Assembly: GCF_001641265.1 (NCBI RefSeq)
Contig: NW_020167533.1
Span: forward strand, 620,001 to 684,000
Direction of reading: 5' to 3'
DNA from: Pseudogymnoascus destructans
Lineage: Eukaryota; Ascomycota; Leotiomycetes; Thelebolales; Thelebolaceae
Length of the DNA stretch: 64,000 nt
Shown here: in pieces, positions 51,890 to 63,990 of the stretch
Layout: the number at the start of each line of letters is the position of its first letter
Position numbering within the stretch: the first letter of the stretch is position 1
Program-made: the position numbers and the translations under genes
The notes under the pieces: model-generated
Database searches by the model: none
Told to the model about the DNA's origin: nothing
What the model saw: the letters and a program-made list of their open reading frames with translations, nothing else

Positions 51890-54145
51890 GGGTAAAAGAA
51901 TAAATTACCCTGTATAACAGGGGTAAAAGAAGTTTTTACCATGTCTAATTTACGTAATCGTGACTCCGCCCTCACCGCCCTACAAAGTAACGTCAGCCTT
52001 GACCTTGCTGTCACGACCTCGCCGTCGCCGAAAGCCCTCCCCTTCCGAGGCTCAAAGCCCTCCTTTGACGAGGCCACGAAAGCCCTCTTCGCTGAGGCCA
52101 GCCAAGAGAATGGCTGCCATCGACTTGTTGGCCGTGCCAACTGCCGGCACTGAGTACTCGTCGTTTGAGGACCTCGAGTTCGCCCTCCACGACTGGGCCG
52201 TGAAGGAGAAGTTCTCCTTTCGCATCGTGCGGAAAGAGGCCCGCTCTAGCACATACGTATGCGCAGCGAAGGGGACAACTGGCTGCACTTGGAGGTGCAA
52301 CGGCACCTCTCCTGCTGAAGGTATGTGCCGTCTCTCAATTCAAGAGACGGAGCACATATGCATGGGTGCTCCATTGAGCACCCATCGCTCATCCTCGCGA
52401 CGGGAATGGCTCGATGGAGCTATTGCCCGTCATATGAGGGTTGCTCAGGCCACGAAGCCTGAGCAGATCATAGATATGCTCCGCGTGCAATTCGCAGAGC
52501 ATATCTCATATAAGGTCGCCCAGGAAGCATGAAGCCGTGCTTTAGGCGACGACATTCAACGTCATAGGGAGAGCTTTGAGCTTCTCCCTGCCTATGAGAG
52601 GAGGCTCCTAGACGCATGTCCAGGAGCGTACATAGATCTTGTTATAGATCTACGTACAGAGCAGTTCACAAGGATCTTCGTGGCCCCTCCGACTGCCTCT
52701 GAGACGTTCCGGCTTTGCCGCCGCTTTGTCGGTGTTGACGGAACTTTCCTAAAAGGAAAGTTCGTCCAGACATTACTACTTGCTGTTGGCATTGATGCCA
52801 ACGGCCACAACGTCCTCCTAGCATGGGCGGTGGTGGAATCTGAGAACCGCTCCTCATGGGAGTGGTTCTTTCGCCATCTCCGTCGTGTTCTTGTTGAGAT
52901 CACAATGGAGCCATCAACCTTTGTCTCTGATAGAGACAAGGGCCTTCTTGAGGCTGAGAGGGTTCTTGGTCCTCATGTGGCGGTTGCATGGTGCTGCCAC
53001 CACTTAAAAGAGAGCTTTTGCAAGGCCCATGGAAAGGGCCTTGCACCACACTTTTGGAGCGTCGCCCGTGCGAAAACGGGCCACGCATATGAGCGAGCAT
53101 TAAGTAAAATGGCAGAGGTGAAGCCCTCTGCCGCCCAATGGTGCCGTGACCACCACCCAGAGTGCTGGGTTGAAGCTTTGTTCGTAGGCCGCAGATATGG
53201 CCACGATACAAGCAACATTGTTGAGTCCTTAAATGGAGGACTAAAGCTGGAGCGAGAGCTCCCAACAATAGAGCTTCTAGACTCCCTCTGGCATCGAGCT
53301 ATGGAGCAGCGCTCAGAGCGGCTCGCTGCCGCTCTAAGTGATATCGAACACAACCGGCTTTGGACCAGTTGGGCAACAGGCCTCTTGTTAACTGGAAAGC
53401 GATGGGCAATGGGCCATACGACCCAGTTGTCCACGCCTCTTGCTGGGAGGGTGATGGAGGCCGATGGGCGGATTATCCTTGTTGACTTAGTGGCGCGCTC
53501 TTGCGAATGCCACCGTTTTCAAAGCAATAGCGTGCCTTGTGGGCACGCCCTCTCTGTCATATATCGGCAACAGTTATCTGTTGCCGACTATATGCCCGAG
53601 GTGCTCTCCACAGCGACGTGGAGAGCAACCTATCATACACCGCTGCCGCCAGTGAGCATACTAGGCTTAGCAGCTGCACACGACGATGTCTGCAGCCCAC
53701 CAATGACAAGGGTCCCCCGCGGGAGGCCTAAGAAAGAGAGGATTCGGCTGGAGAAATCCCGTGCCCGCCGTGGAGCGACGCAAGAGGGCATTGAGGCACC
53801 GCTGCCTCTGCACCTCCCTGGCGAAAATGAGCGCCGTAGGTGTGGAACCTGTGGCGAGGACGGCCATAACAGCCGGACGTGCATTCGTCCTCATGTTTGA
53901 GGACAAATGCGCATCATAGAGGGGCTATGGGGGCTACGGGGGCTACGGAGAAGGGCGTGGGCAGAGAGATGGGGTGGTTTTGGGGAGTGGTGGCGATGGT
54001 GGCTATGGCCACCGAGGTAGCGACAGCGAGGTTGGCGGTTGCGGCACTTTCCGGGCGGTGTGGGGCGGTAGTTTATTCTTTTTTACTAGCTACAGGGTAA
54101 TTTATTCTTTTACGCTGTTATACAGGGTAATTTATTCTTTTACCC
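51890..54145 (+). mobile_element. MULE (Mutator-like) element, nearly intact
   Basis: Inverted repeats begin GGGTAAAAGAATAAATTACC at both ends, with the motif partly duplicated inside the right end. The 9 bp duplication TTAACTTAT at 51881-51889 and 54146-54154 is the size typical of Mutator elements. It is inserted exactly at the end of the pogo-like element. Confidence 0.94.
52110..53900 (+). pseudogene. MULE transposase with one stop codon
   Basis: One frame from ATG 52110 (MAAIDLLAVPTAGTEYSSFE) to 53900, broken only by TGA at 52530-52532. N-terminal WRKY/GCM1-like zinc region (YVCAAKGTTGCTWRC). MULE domain with GVDGTFLKGK (first Asp), ESENRSSWEWFFRHLR and FVSDRDKGLLEAE (second Asp). SWIM zinc finger CECHRFQSNSVPCGHAL, and a final CCHC knuckle CGTCGEDGHNSRTC. 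The TGA is probably a former CGA or TGG. Otherwise complete at about 597 codons. Confidence 0.9.
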
Positions 54146-54154
54146 TTAACTTAT

Positions 54155-55449
54155 AAAACGTCAAAAATAACAAAAATCATACAACAGTGGGTATTCGCTA
54201 GTGGTCGCCCAACCAACTACTAATCCGCCGTAGGTGAATTACTTACGCGTTTTGCAGCGAAGATTGAGTGGGACCACTGTGATCACTGGTATCATCAGGT
54301 GGTAACTGCTCTTTCCAAAATTGTAGTCCATTTATCTCTATCAGCTTATTGCCACTGTCACTCACGGGCATAGATGCAATGCGCGATTTGAGCCACAGTT
54401 GAATTCGCAACTTGGGAAGAATGTAATCTTAGTTTCTGAGTTACGACGATTTACACCACACCAACATCGTCAATGGCTTTCCTCACAACATCGTCTGCCA
54501 CAATTGGCAACCGCAACCTCGAGCGCAATTTGAGCCACAGTTTAAATCGCAGTTTGAAAACGACAATACGGAGTATTGTTTATCTTATGACTGTGGTAGG
54601 TCCCGCATTTCCCCCCTCTGCCTTCTCATCCTCATTCTTTGCCTTTTTGCTCACATATTTTAAAGCCTCGCCCTTCGTGTCTTGCAAACTTTCCTCATCA
54701 TCTTCGCTCTTCCGTTTCCTGCTCACACAGTTTGAACGTGGTTCTTCAATATAATGAGCATCCTGAAAATGGGCCCGGGAGTCTCTGAAGCGTTCATGAG
54801 TGGTACGTGACATAAGGGATGTAGACATTCCTTGTTTTCGGAAGTCTTAAGATGCTTGTCAGTGTGATTGAGTAGCGGACTTCGTCATCCATTGCTGCAT
54901 CCTTTGTGATGGAGAAAGGGTCTCATCGCCTACGCAGAATGGATAGTAACCTGCGATAGCAAGCGTGTAGCTAAAAGTAAGGAGCCCGCATCTCATTTTT
55001 AGATTTCAAGATGCCATTTGAAATGGTTGCTTCACTACAACTCCATTTGCAATATGCATAGCAGTACTCAGCAAATGGGAGCTTTCGGTTCCGAAGCCGG
55101 CGGGAGTACGAGCTAGGTTGTTGGCCCAGCCTTAGGTGTGCCATTGAGAATATAGTAGCGGAGTTTTTATATAAAGATATATTCAGGTCATTACTTGCAC
55201 TCAAGACTTGTAGGCTTAACGTGGCGAAGTTGATATTTTAAAAAAGCTGTATTGATTCTCGAATATCCCTCTCATTAACTTTGTGTGCACATAAGAAGAT
55301 ATTCTGCCATGAAGGCTCAATCATAATTCTTCACTCCGCTCTTTGTGTAGGTCATCAACTGCCTAGCCAGGCCCCATCAATCTCTTGAGTGGTGAACCGT
55401 CAGGACTTATTACCTCGCTATATGGAATAATGGCAAGTCGTGATTGTTC
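54155..55449. other. Gene-free or unrecognised
   Basis: A minus-strand frame at 54580-54828 is rich in Lys/Glu (RKRKSEDDEESLQDTKGE) and might be a small gene fragment; no domain. The rest shows nothing I can support. Confidence 0.35.
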
Positions 55450-56381
55450 TTAACATTCCTCCCCTGGACTAACCATTGTATCCTTTTCGTATTTCAACTG
55501 CTGCTCCTTACCCATCTTGTAAAAAATCAACGCCCCCCAGAGTTGCGCCGCAGAGAAAAGCACATGCAGAATCGGTGTCGCGACTTTGAGTGATAGCGTC
55601 CATTTGTCCCAAAGGCTTCCAAACAACCACATGACAATCACTGTTTCAATTATGGTTCCGAGGAGCTCGAGGGCCATGGTCGTGTATAGGATTCGGGAGA
55701 GCAGCAGGTGGTTAGAGTTGTGGATGCGGTAGATGATCATAGCGATATGAGGCCAGAGTTCGGCGAATACGTCAAAGGCTCCTGTAATAACGATGAGACA
55801 TCTACGTATTAGGATGTTTGAAGGATGACAGGGCAGGGATGTGACGTACCCCAGACGAAACAAAGAAGAAACTCGAACACAGCATCGCTTTCATGATCGA
55901 AATTGATACTCATCGCCACAGCTGCCTGCGCAATAATAATCGCGCCAACATGATGGGCACAGCTAATCGGAGAGACCTTGTCGCGGTAGAAGAGCTCGAA
56001 GATATACATGACGGTGAAGATCTGAGAAGAGACGATCATGACATCTCCGAGGGTCGTTGACGAGCCCTTAACGAAATGTGTGTGTGGTGTTGCATGGCCG
56101 GTGAAAATCGCGAGTAAGGGGTAGGCCGTTACAATGAGGAGGAGGATTTTGGTGCCTGCGGCGACGTGGTGGTTAACGAAGCTGCGACGTTGGCCGTTAC
56201 TGAGAGACTGAAGGATTTGGGGTGAGTAGGCTTTAGGGACGATGACAAGGTCGAGGAGGTAGAGGCGGATGATGGCGAGGACGCAAGCGGTTATTGTTAG
56301 GATGAGGCCGGAGAACGGTGCAATGTCGGAGATGAGTTGATTGATGATCTCGCTGAAATGAAAGCTGCCGTGGTGGTGCAT
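55450..56381 (-). CDS. Multi-pass membrane protein, uncharacterised (TLC-like?)
   Basis: Two exons, 56381-55850 and 55781-55450, with a 68 bp intron (55782-55849); frame is kept, 287 residues. About seven hydrophobic segments: FSGLILTITACVLAIIRLYL, ILLLIVTAYPLLAIF, VSSQIFTVMYIFELFY, GAIIIAQAAVAMS, FEFLLCFVWGAFDVFA, ELLGTIIETVIVMWLFG and LHVLFSAAQLWGALIFY. The SPISCAHHVGAI stretch with paired His resembles TRAM/LAG1/CLN8-type proteins, a weak resemblance. The C-terminus is cytosol-like and charged. No lesions. Confidence 0.72.
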
Positions 56382-57738
56382 ATTTAGAGAGCGGTACGGC
56401 CAGGAGGCCTGAGTTATAAGAAATAAAGAGAGGAGCGATCGGGATCATGAAATATGGCTGGTTTTGTGGTTTTATTGACGCCTAGAGTCCTCGTATTACC
56501 TATAATTAGGTACCAATGGCATGTGCAACGAAAAAGACAAAAAGAAAGAAACAAAAAAAGTCGAAAGGAATGTGTCCCTTAAGAAAGGTTGGAAGAGCTG
56601 AAAGCGAAAAGTCGGGGTAGAAGCACATTGTGGGGAAAACGACAGCCCCATTGCCACTAGCGTGCGCTCCGCCCCGCCAGGCGAAGTCGGGCGACAAACC
56701 AATCTAGACCGGGTACGAACATCGGACATCCCTGTAGTCGAGAATGGTCAGGCCATGTTTGGGGATATACTCTTGTCGCACACTTTTCTACTCGCTAGAC
56801 TGTGATGGTGGAATAAGAAACCCAAGCGCGCGGAAGCCGCCTTCCTTTGCAACCGACCGACTGTGGCTGTAGTGCAAAGATTGGCGATGTTCAAGCTTTT
56901 GGTCAAGCTTTTGGTCATACTAGTACGTACTAGTTCGTACCCTGCCTGCAGTTTCATCAGAACTAGCTGTGCGGCCCTCAGGAACCACCAGGATCCAGCA
57001 GCCTCACCCTCCTCTGTCCAACAGTTTATTCCCTCACTACCCTCACTACCTAATCGGGAGGTCTTTTCGTCCATCCGAGATGCTACGTATCAAGGGTGAT
57101 CTACCGATACGAGGATTCCTAGCAATACGAGGATTCCCGTCGCACCGCTTCTACACATACCCTCCATTTTTGAGAAGAAAGACATTGTTGCTGAGATTTT
57201 GGATAAATCAAAGACAAGGCAAATAGAATGAGGTTCAGAGAAGAGAATGGAGTTGATTCGGATTGTGAAGAGAAAATGATAGAATCATGAGAGGTAATTT
57301 ATACTTTAACGTGGGTCAAACCCCGGAAGGCTTGGCGCCGGTTTTGGCTTTTCTCAACGCGTCGCTTGCCAAGAGGTGGTTGCCTATAAATAGTAACGAA
57401 CCGAGGCGAATATTTTTTTTTAGATTAACTTAGTGGTCGACCCTGAATTTAAGGCTGAAACCAATTCCACATTGTGGTTCATGGTTAGACGCTGGCGGGA
57501 TTGATGGTGAGGCTGTGTAATTGGGAGATTTATCCCTACAGTAGAGTCTCGATAAGACGATGTAATCCATCCCTTAGTTCAATATCGTCTTATTGAATAC
57601 GAGTATTGTGCAGCGGCGCCGTAGGCGCCAGTTTGTGACTCTGCCTGCCGTAAGTGGTCATATGATTTGGCGTTACATCACGTGATCTACGACGCGTAAC
57701 CCCTCCACTTTCTCTTTCCTATAACAACAACGGTGAAG
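56382..57738. other. Intergenic; possible MITE end
   Basis: Short direct repeats (AAGCTTTTGGTC twice near 56890; ATACGAGGATTCC twice near 57110). At about 57538 CAGTAGAGTCTCGATAAGAC resembles the terminus of pogo/Tigger-type elements, but no matching other end is seen. Confidence 0.4.
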
Positions 57739-58401
57739 ATGTCCGCCCCCGCCCCCACCACTGAGGCTTCTGGCCTCAATGAGGATCCTCGTGGTAAGTA
57801 AACCCGTTTCCTTTTGTTATTTGATTACTGTATGCTAACTTGTGAATAGAAGAAGAAGCTCCTGCTCCCGCTCCCGCTACCACGACCACCACCACGATGA
57901 CCCCGACCCTGACTCCGACAACTCTGAATCTGCCTAGGGCTGGCGCTGCACCAACAGCCAACGGTAAGTAACACCCCTCCCCCCTCCGATTGATAGATTG
58001 ATACTAACGACTGGATAGATGAGCCTACGGGCGCCTCTCCGCCGGCCCTGACGTCCCCCGCAACCTCCAACACGGCCGCGTCTGCGCCTCCTGGCCCTGT
58101 GCGCCTCCTCAGCGACCGAATCTGCGGTGGGCCCGTCCCCCGCGACGCCCGCACGCCTGGCTACGGCCGTAAGTAAGTAACACCATTCCCCCGTCCGTAA
58201 ACCGTCCGTAAACCGTGTAGATTGATACTAACAATAAGTATAGGTCACCCACAGGGCCTGGTGCTCAACTCCCCGACTCCCAGCCAGCAGATGGCGCTGC
58301 AGCTTGCAGCTGTCCTTGCCCTCCCTGACGCCCGCCACCTGGAATTTCACGCCCTCGACTCCTCCGACCCGCCGAACCTCGTTGTTACGGCTAAGTGCTA
58401 G
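57739..58401 (+). CDS. Small Pro/Ala/Thr-rich protein, four exons
   Basis: Exons 57739-57793, 57850-57963, 58019-58168 and 58244-58401 with introns of 56, 55 and 75 bp, each GTAAGT with a TACTAAC- or CTAAC-type branch site. Frame is kept at all three junctions; 158 residues (MSAPAPTTEASGLNEDPREE, then PAPATTTTT, VRLLSDRICGGPVPRDAR, QQMALQLAAVLALPDARHL). No signal peptide or known domain. The regular introns argue it is real. Composition and gene style resemble the antisense cargo gene at 60889-61762. Function unknown. Confidence 0.6.
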
Positions 58402-58436
58402 TGCTATGGCTAGCACTTACGGCTGCAACCTCACGT

Positions 58437-58603
58437 GATGGATAACATTGGATATCATGGATATTATGTTCTCCATGTTATCCACGGCGATCCACGAAAT
58501 GTCATGGAATGGATAACATTGGATATCTTGGGGATCCACAGAATATCAGGTGATGGATAACATTGAATATCATGGATATTATCTTACCCATGTTATCCAC
58601 GGA
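58437..58603. repeat. Two palindromic direct repeats
   Basis: 58437-58488 and 58552-58603 both read TGATGGATAACATTG, then ATATCATGGATATTAT, then CATGTTATCCACGG. Each is a partial palindrome (GGATAACAT / ATGTTATCC). A related unit lies between them. Possibly a MITE or hairpin element. Confidence 0.75.
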
Positions 58604-58641
58604 TATCCCTTTGCAACTCAATATAGTATTCTTTACAATAC

Positions 58642-59310
58642 TGTAACGTGTTACTTGGAAAGCCTTTGTGTCTAATACCCTGCCTCCTCTGTCAAGTCAA
58701 CCTTACGCAAGAAACCTCTGTGTCTTCTATCGTTTAGAAGTCAGCATTACACTTGTGAAAATGCAGAACCTTAAGGTGGCCATAGGGTTTACGGTTGGCG
58801 AGCTTGTCCAGCCGCCATGTACCGACTGTTACGATATCAAGTGCGCCTTGCAGCTCGACTGGGGGTTCAGGGGTGTGGGAGCTTTCCAGGGTTGGAGTGA
58901 AGTTTTCAGTTGTGGAGTGAATTCTCAGAACTGGTCTTGCTAAAGAGAATTCACTCCACAACAACATAGCTGTATATAGATCGAGCCACTGCTCGATTGC
59001 TCCTCTTCTCTTTCCTTTCTTCTCTAGATTGAATTTAATTCATAATACCCAACTGGCGCCCTATGCCTTGGTGAACCGTGACACTGACTGCATGGCCGGA
59101 TACGGCCAGTTTGCAGGGTGTGTCCGGGTGGAGGGACTCCTTCATGTACTACGAAGGATACAAAAAAGATGATGAGGAACCCCGTTGGGTCAATCCCCTT
59201 AAGTACCCGAAACGGGTCTGACTTGGCTAACCTGCCCTAACTCTCCCCACGTGACCGTAACCTGCCCGACTCCGATCCCTTCCATCACTGAGGGTGGAAG
59301 CATCCTTACA
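58642..59310 (-). mobile_element. GypC 3' LTR (LTR2-related) with nested solo LTR
   Basis: In sense TGTAAGGATGC...CGTTACA. It shares the GGGGTTCC/GGGTACTT/TCCGAC-type repeat unit and the TTTTTTGTATCCTTCGTAGTA block with LTR2 at 5275-5909. Without the nested LTR it is about 410 bp. The outer end at 58642 is inferred from TGTAACG. Confidence 0.6.
58827..59083 (+). mobile_element. Solo LTR of the GypA family, nested in GypC LTR
   Basis: 257 bp, TGTTACGATATC...CCGTGACA. Flanks CCGAC (58822-58826) and CTGAC (59084-59088), a duplication with one C-to-T change. Confidence 0.88.
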
Positions 59311-59530
59311 CTACCCCCCCTCTTAAGAGAGTGTTTTGTCCGTGAAACACGCTGTGAGAATTATTTCCGCAACATCTCCTAGTATCCATGAGAAGAGCAT
59401 CATATGTTGGCTGGAATTCTGTTTGTAATTGCATATGTAACAACCCTGATTATGTGCCGTGTCGGCAAGGTGCATTGTATGTCCTGCTAGAGCTGTGCCG
59501 TATTGACTCCGTTCAGTGTGTGCAAAACCA

Positions 59531-59690
59531 GAGTTTGCTTTGTTCGCTCTGGGGTACATTCGTGGTGGTCCGAGTGGACTCTGAATCACATCCGCGAAAC
59601 GTTCGGGTTCAGCTGTGCTTTGTTCACTCTGGGGTACCTTCCTGGTGGTCCGAGTGGACTCCGAATCGCATCCGCGAAGCGTTCGGGTTG
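59531..59690. repeat. Two ~82 bp tandem repeats in GypC 3' region
   Basis: Both copies contain GCTTTGTTCRCTCTGGGGTA, GGTGGTCCGAGTGGACTC and CATCCGCGAARCGTTCGGGTT. Confidence 0.8.
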
Positions 59691-59769
59691 GACTGTCCTT
59701 CGTATGAAAGGAGAAGTGGCCACGCTAACCCGATTCGGAGTTCATTGTTGTAAGCCAGACTATGAGTAC

Positions 59770-60679
59770 TGTAATGGTGGGTGCACCAGATGTGAGAATC
59801 TAGCCACCCAAGGAAGGGATGAATTTACTAAGACAACACACTGTCTTAGGAAAAAGATCCAAAGGGTCGTAGCTTAGACTATTCCACAATGCAGCAATCA
59901 GGTGTGTGATGTAGTGAAGTGGTTCAGACAAGTTGCAACAAATGTTGAGTCTGGGAACTCAGGGGTAAGTCAGAGGTTAACACCTCACTGACTTTTCAGA
60001 AACAAGGAGTAACAAGATGAATGCTTGGAAGCTTGGAAAAGACGTGGAAGTATGTGATAGTCGATTTACTGTATTGTCTGCTTGCCCTTTCTTAAGGAAA
60101 GGGCAATCCTATTTATGCTAAAGGAGTGTAGTTCTCTCATTTTCCAAGACTTTCCATAACTAACCAGGCTTGGTAACTGTAGTCGACGTAAGAGAATCCC
60201 ATAGAACCATCTCTTAGGTTCGTAGCCTATAGGAAGTAAAAGGAGGTCCAAGGTCAGAGTACCCCTATAGACAAATTATGTCATAGACAAATTATGTCAT
60301 AACTTAACCAATCTTGTGGGTAACTAAAGAGCGATGACGTGTAATGAATCATAGAGGTTCGTAGGAGCTTTTAGAGCTATCGTTCATGCTCCTAGGCCTC
60401 TAGTTGGTAGACATATGTCATGTGGTAGTATGAGTGATGTCATGTAATGAATCATAGAGGGTTGTAGAGATATGCTATGTGGTAATATCGGCCCAGTAAC
60501 TAAGGAGCGATGACGTGTAATGAATCATAGATGGTTGTAGCAATCGTTGAGTAGTATTGCTCTTGTTGTTGGTGTGATAAGCCAAAATATGTATAGTGAC
60601 TTGTAGGTTTGAGGAGGAGATTTCCAAATTTGCTCTTGAGTTTGATAGCAAACTGAGTGCAACGAATGTCAGTATGACA
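59770..60679 (-). mobile_element. LTR1 solo element, copy H
   Basis: 910 bp with perfect duplication AGTAC at 59765-59769 and 60680-60684. Confidence 0.9.
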
Positions 60680-60888
60680 AGTACGCAGCCGCATCCACTT
60701 CTTCTTGTTGTCTCCAACAACAACGCCAGTGACCACCTCCGTTTACAGTAAGTGACCCCTTCTCGTGGATTGTTTGACGGTGTACTAATGAATTGGATAG
60801 TATATTTTCAATCCACACGTACGAGTAGGTGATGTGAACGCATTGGTGCATGGGTGACAATGTGTGCTGGGCTGACGGGATTCGTAGA

Positions 60889-61762
60889 ATTCCAACTTTC
60901 ACCAATGCCAGTTCCCACGCCCTCCGGGGCCCTTTCGGCTGCCTTCCGGGTGCTCTGTCTGCGCTGCCTTCGGGCAAAAGCTCATGGGATCCAATCTCAC
61001 AAGTGCGTCTGGTCCGCTGCCAGCTCCAAGTGCGGGTACTGCACCGCACAGCACTCGGCTTGCGTCCTGGTGGGTTTTCTTATGGGATTCGGTGTTGGGG
61101 TGGGTTGGCTGGTGCTCATCTTCGTGGAAATAGCTGCCCTAGTTCCTTGGGGAAGAGTTTGCGGCCCTCCGCACCGCTGAAAAGGCCACCCCCCTCGTTC
61201 CTGCCGACGTCGCCGCCGCCACCACTGAGGCAAATCGGGTGACCCTCCTGGCTGCCCAGAGTGTCCCCAAGTTTCGCTCTGAGGCGGAGCGTGACCTCTA
61301 TGAGAAGGCACGCGCCACTCGGGCTGCCCTCGAGTCGGGGCTTGCCGTGAGTAGACCCCCTTCTCATTGTGTTGTTTCGGTGCTGACTCTGGGCAGCAAA
61401 TTCGGTTGTCGCTGCGCCGTCTGTGGACGGAACAGGAGAGCGTCCCGGCTCTCTTGGGGGAGTTGGTGGCTGCTGTGGGCAAACTGCCCACCGCCGCCAA
61501 TCCCGCGGTCGCTCCGACTCGGGGTGATGGGAGGAGGAAGGAGGGGCAGGATGGGGAAGTTGGGGCAGCCTACAGGCGGGAAGACCCTGTGTCGGAGGGG
61601 ACTCAGGCCTGGCCCTTCGTGTGGGGTCACTTCCACCATTCGTCTCTCATGGTGGTAGCCGCTTGTTGCGACGCCGGTGAGACGTTTGGGAAGGGTGACT
61701 CCCGCAAGGGTTACGGTGGTGAGTGCGCCCTGGCTCGGAGGGTATTTAGTTTAGAGTCGTAG
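60889..61762 (+). pseudogene. GypC antisense cargo gene, Cys-rich domain
   Basis: Exons about 60889-61079, 61144-61348 and 61399-61762 with introns GTGGGT...AATAG and GTGAGT...GGCAG. The first contains a Cys-rich motif CLRCLRAKAHG, then HKCVW, KCGYC, HSACV (three CXnC pairs, zinc-finger-like). Later exons read FAALRTAEKATPLVPADVAA and LRRLWTEQESVPALLGELVA. One TAG follows the second splice (LP, stop, FLGEEF), so the gene is probably dead. It stops at 61762, overlapping the pol stop (61746) tail to tail. Similar Cys-rich proteins occur widely in fungi without known function. Confidence 0.5.
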
Positions 61763-61912
61763 ATAGCAACGACTCTGTTTCTTCCACTTTGTCTTCCCTC
61801 CCGTGATCGTAGTTTTGTTTCTCACCTGCCTCCCATGCCGTAACCCATCCAAATAGTTCTCGAGGTGGACCTGGTAAATCTGGGTATTCCGTGTGAAACT
61901 CTCTGAGTTTAT
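61746..61912 (-). pseudogene. GypC pol C-terminal tail
   Basis: Reads LREFHTEYPDLPGPPRELFG, then VTAWEAGEKQNYD, and stops at 61746; a typical end of a gypsy polyprotein. The part linking it to the integrase at 62822 is missing. Confidence 0.6.
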
Positions 61913-62821
61913 TGTCATACTGACATTCATTGCACTCAGTTTGCTATCAAACTCAAGAGCAAACTTAGAAATCTCCTCCTCAAACCTACAAGTCACTATA
62001 CATATTTTGGCTTGTCACACCAACAACAAGAGCAATACTACTCAACGATTGCTACAACCCTCTATGATTCATTACACCTCATCACTCCTTAGTTACTGGG
62101 CTGATATTACCACATAGCATATCTCTACAACCCTATATGATTCATTACATGACATCACTGCTTAGTTACTGGGCTAATACTACACATGACATATCTCTAT
62201 TAACTAGAGGCCTAGGAACATGAACAATAGCTCCAAAAGCTTCTACAACCATCTATGATTCATTACACGTCATCGCTCCTTAGTTACCCACAAGATTGGT
62301 TAAGTTATGACATAATTTGTCTATAGGGGTACTCTAACCTTGGACCTCCTTTCACTTCCTATAGGCTAGGAACCTAGGAGATGGTTCTATGGGATTCTCT
62401 TACATCGACTACAGTTAGCAAGCCTGGTTAGTCATGGAAAGTCTTGGAAAATGAGAGAACTACACTCTTTTAGCATAAATAGGATTGCCCTTTCCTTAAG
62501 AAAGGGCAAGCAGACAATACAGTAAATCGACTATCACATACTTCCACGTCTTTGCCAATCTTCCAAGCATTGATGTTGTTACTCCTTGTTTCTGAAAAGT
62601 CAGTGAGGTGCTAACCTCTGACTTATCCCTGAGTTCTCAGACTCAACATTTGTTACAACTTGTCTAAACCACTCCACTACATCATACACCTGATTGCTGC
62701 ATTGTGGAATAGTCTAAGCTACGACCCTTTGGCTTTTTTTCCTAAGACAGTGTGTTGTCTTAGTAAAATCATCCCTTCCTTGGGTGGCGAGAGTCTCACA
62801 TCTGGTGCACCCATCATTACA
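61913..62821 (+). mobile_element. LTR1 element, copy I, without target duplication
   Basis: 909 bp with normal ends, but the flanks TTTAT and GATGG do not match. The two sides lie in different parts of GypC pol, so a deletion accompanied or followed insertion. Confidence 0.83.
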
Positions 62822-63990
62822 GATGGCCCTTCGACATTGATTCGTGTGCTTAGACATTTCCTCTTGTTCCTTTGACATGTTTTCCATTGTGTGGACCCAT
62901 GCGGTATGCATTCGGTCTGAAACCGCCTTGGCTTCATTTCGGTTTAGGGTCTCCTGGGGGTTGGTGCTTTTCGGGGTGTTCCAATCCCAACTTGTACGTG
63001 GATCGGTTCCGTACTTGAGTCAGTAGGGGGTCATGCCAAGGGATGCGTGGAGGAGTGTCATTTGGACGCGGTCCATTATGTGGATGAGGTCGCTCCAGTT
63101 ATCTTGGTAATGAGATACGAAAGTCCTCAGTCTCTGATCGATGTATTGGTTCATGATTTCCATCTGTCCGTCGGTCTGCTTATGATAGGCAGTCGAGAGC
63201 TGAACCTTAATGCCGATAATTGGACAGAACTCCTGCCAAAAGGATGATACGAATTGGAGTCCGCGGTTGCTTACAATCGACTCCGGAGTGTGTCCGAATC
63301 AGTATATCCATTCGATGAACAATTGTGCTATTTGCCGGGCAGTTGTGGTTTTGTAGCAAGGTATGGTCACCGAACTCTTTCCAAGTCGGTCCATAAACAC
63401 TAAGATGCTGTCGTATCCATGCTTGTCCCTTGGGAACTCCTTGAAGTCCATGGTCAGGTGTTGCATAGGGTATTCGGGTATGGGCAGCGGGTGTAGGAAT
63501 CCTTGTTGCTTGGTGACATTGGTATGAGAAAGCCGACATGTCACACAATTCCTCACATATGCAAACAATCCGCTTCCATCTCGACCCAGTGGTCTTCGGA
63601 GCAATCAATTTCATAGATGCTAGTCTGAAAGAACTCGGAGTAGCTTCGCATCATCTCGTGATGGAAGGCATTGGCACTGATTTCGCATATCTGTATGGGT
63701 GTGAAACTAGGTACCAGTTTCACTAGTAGAGGGGGAGAAACCTCTTGGTTTCGGGTAGGACTCGGTGGCATATCAGTGATCTCTTCATAGCCTTATGTTA
63801 TCACTTTCATGTTCATCGAGTGTCCGCCTGCATGGCATCTGTCTTTGTGGTGGATTGCAGCATCCCTGCGATTCGCATCCGGCTGGTATCCGGGATGTCG
63901 AATGGACATTTCTCGCGTGTAGTAGGGCAAGGTGATCTCCTTGCTCCAGCTAGGAGTCGGCAGGTACTCCTTTGGCCATACTAACTTGCT
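62822..63990 (-). pseudogene. GypC integrase fragment
   Basis: The integrase zinc region NCVTCRLSHTNVTKQQGFLH, then core MDFKEFPRDKHGYDSILVFM, FGHTPESIVSNRG, QFVSSFWQEFC and a degraded TDGQ motif, then YGTDPRTSWDWNTPKSTNPQ up to LTR1 copy I. Many stops and frameshifts. The upstream part (63550-63990) is still weaker (QICEISANAFHHEMMRSYSE). Confidence 0.78.
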
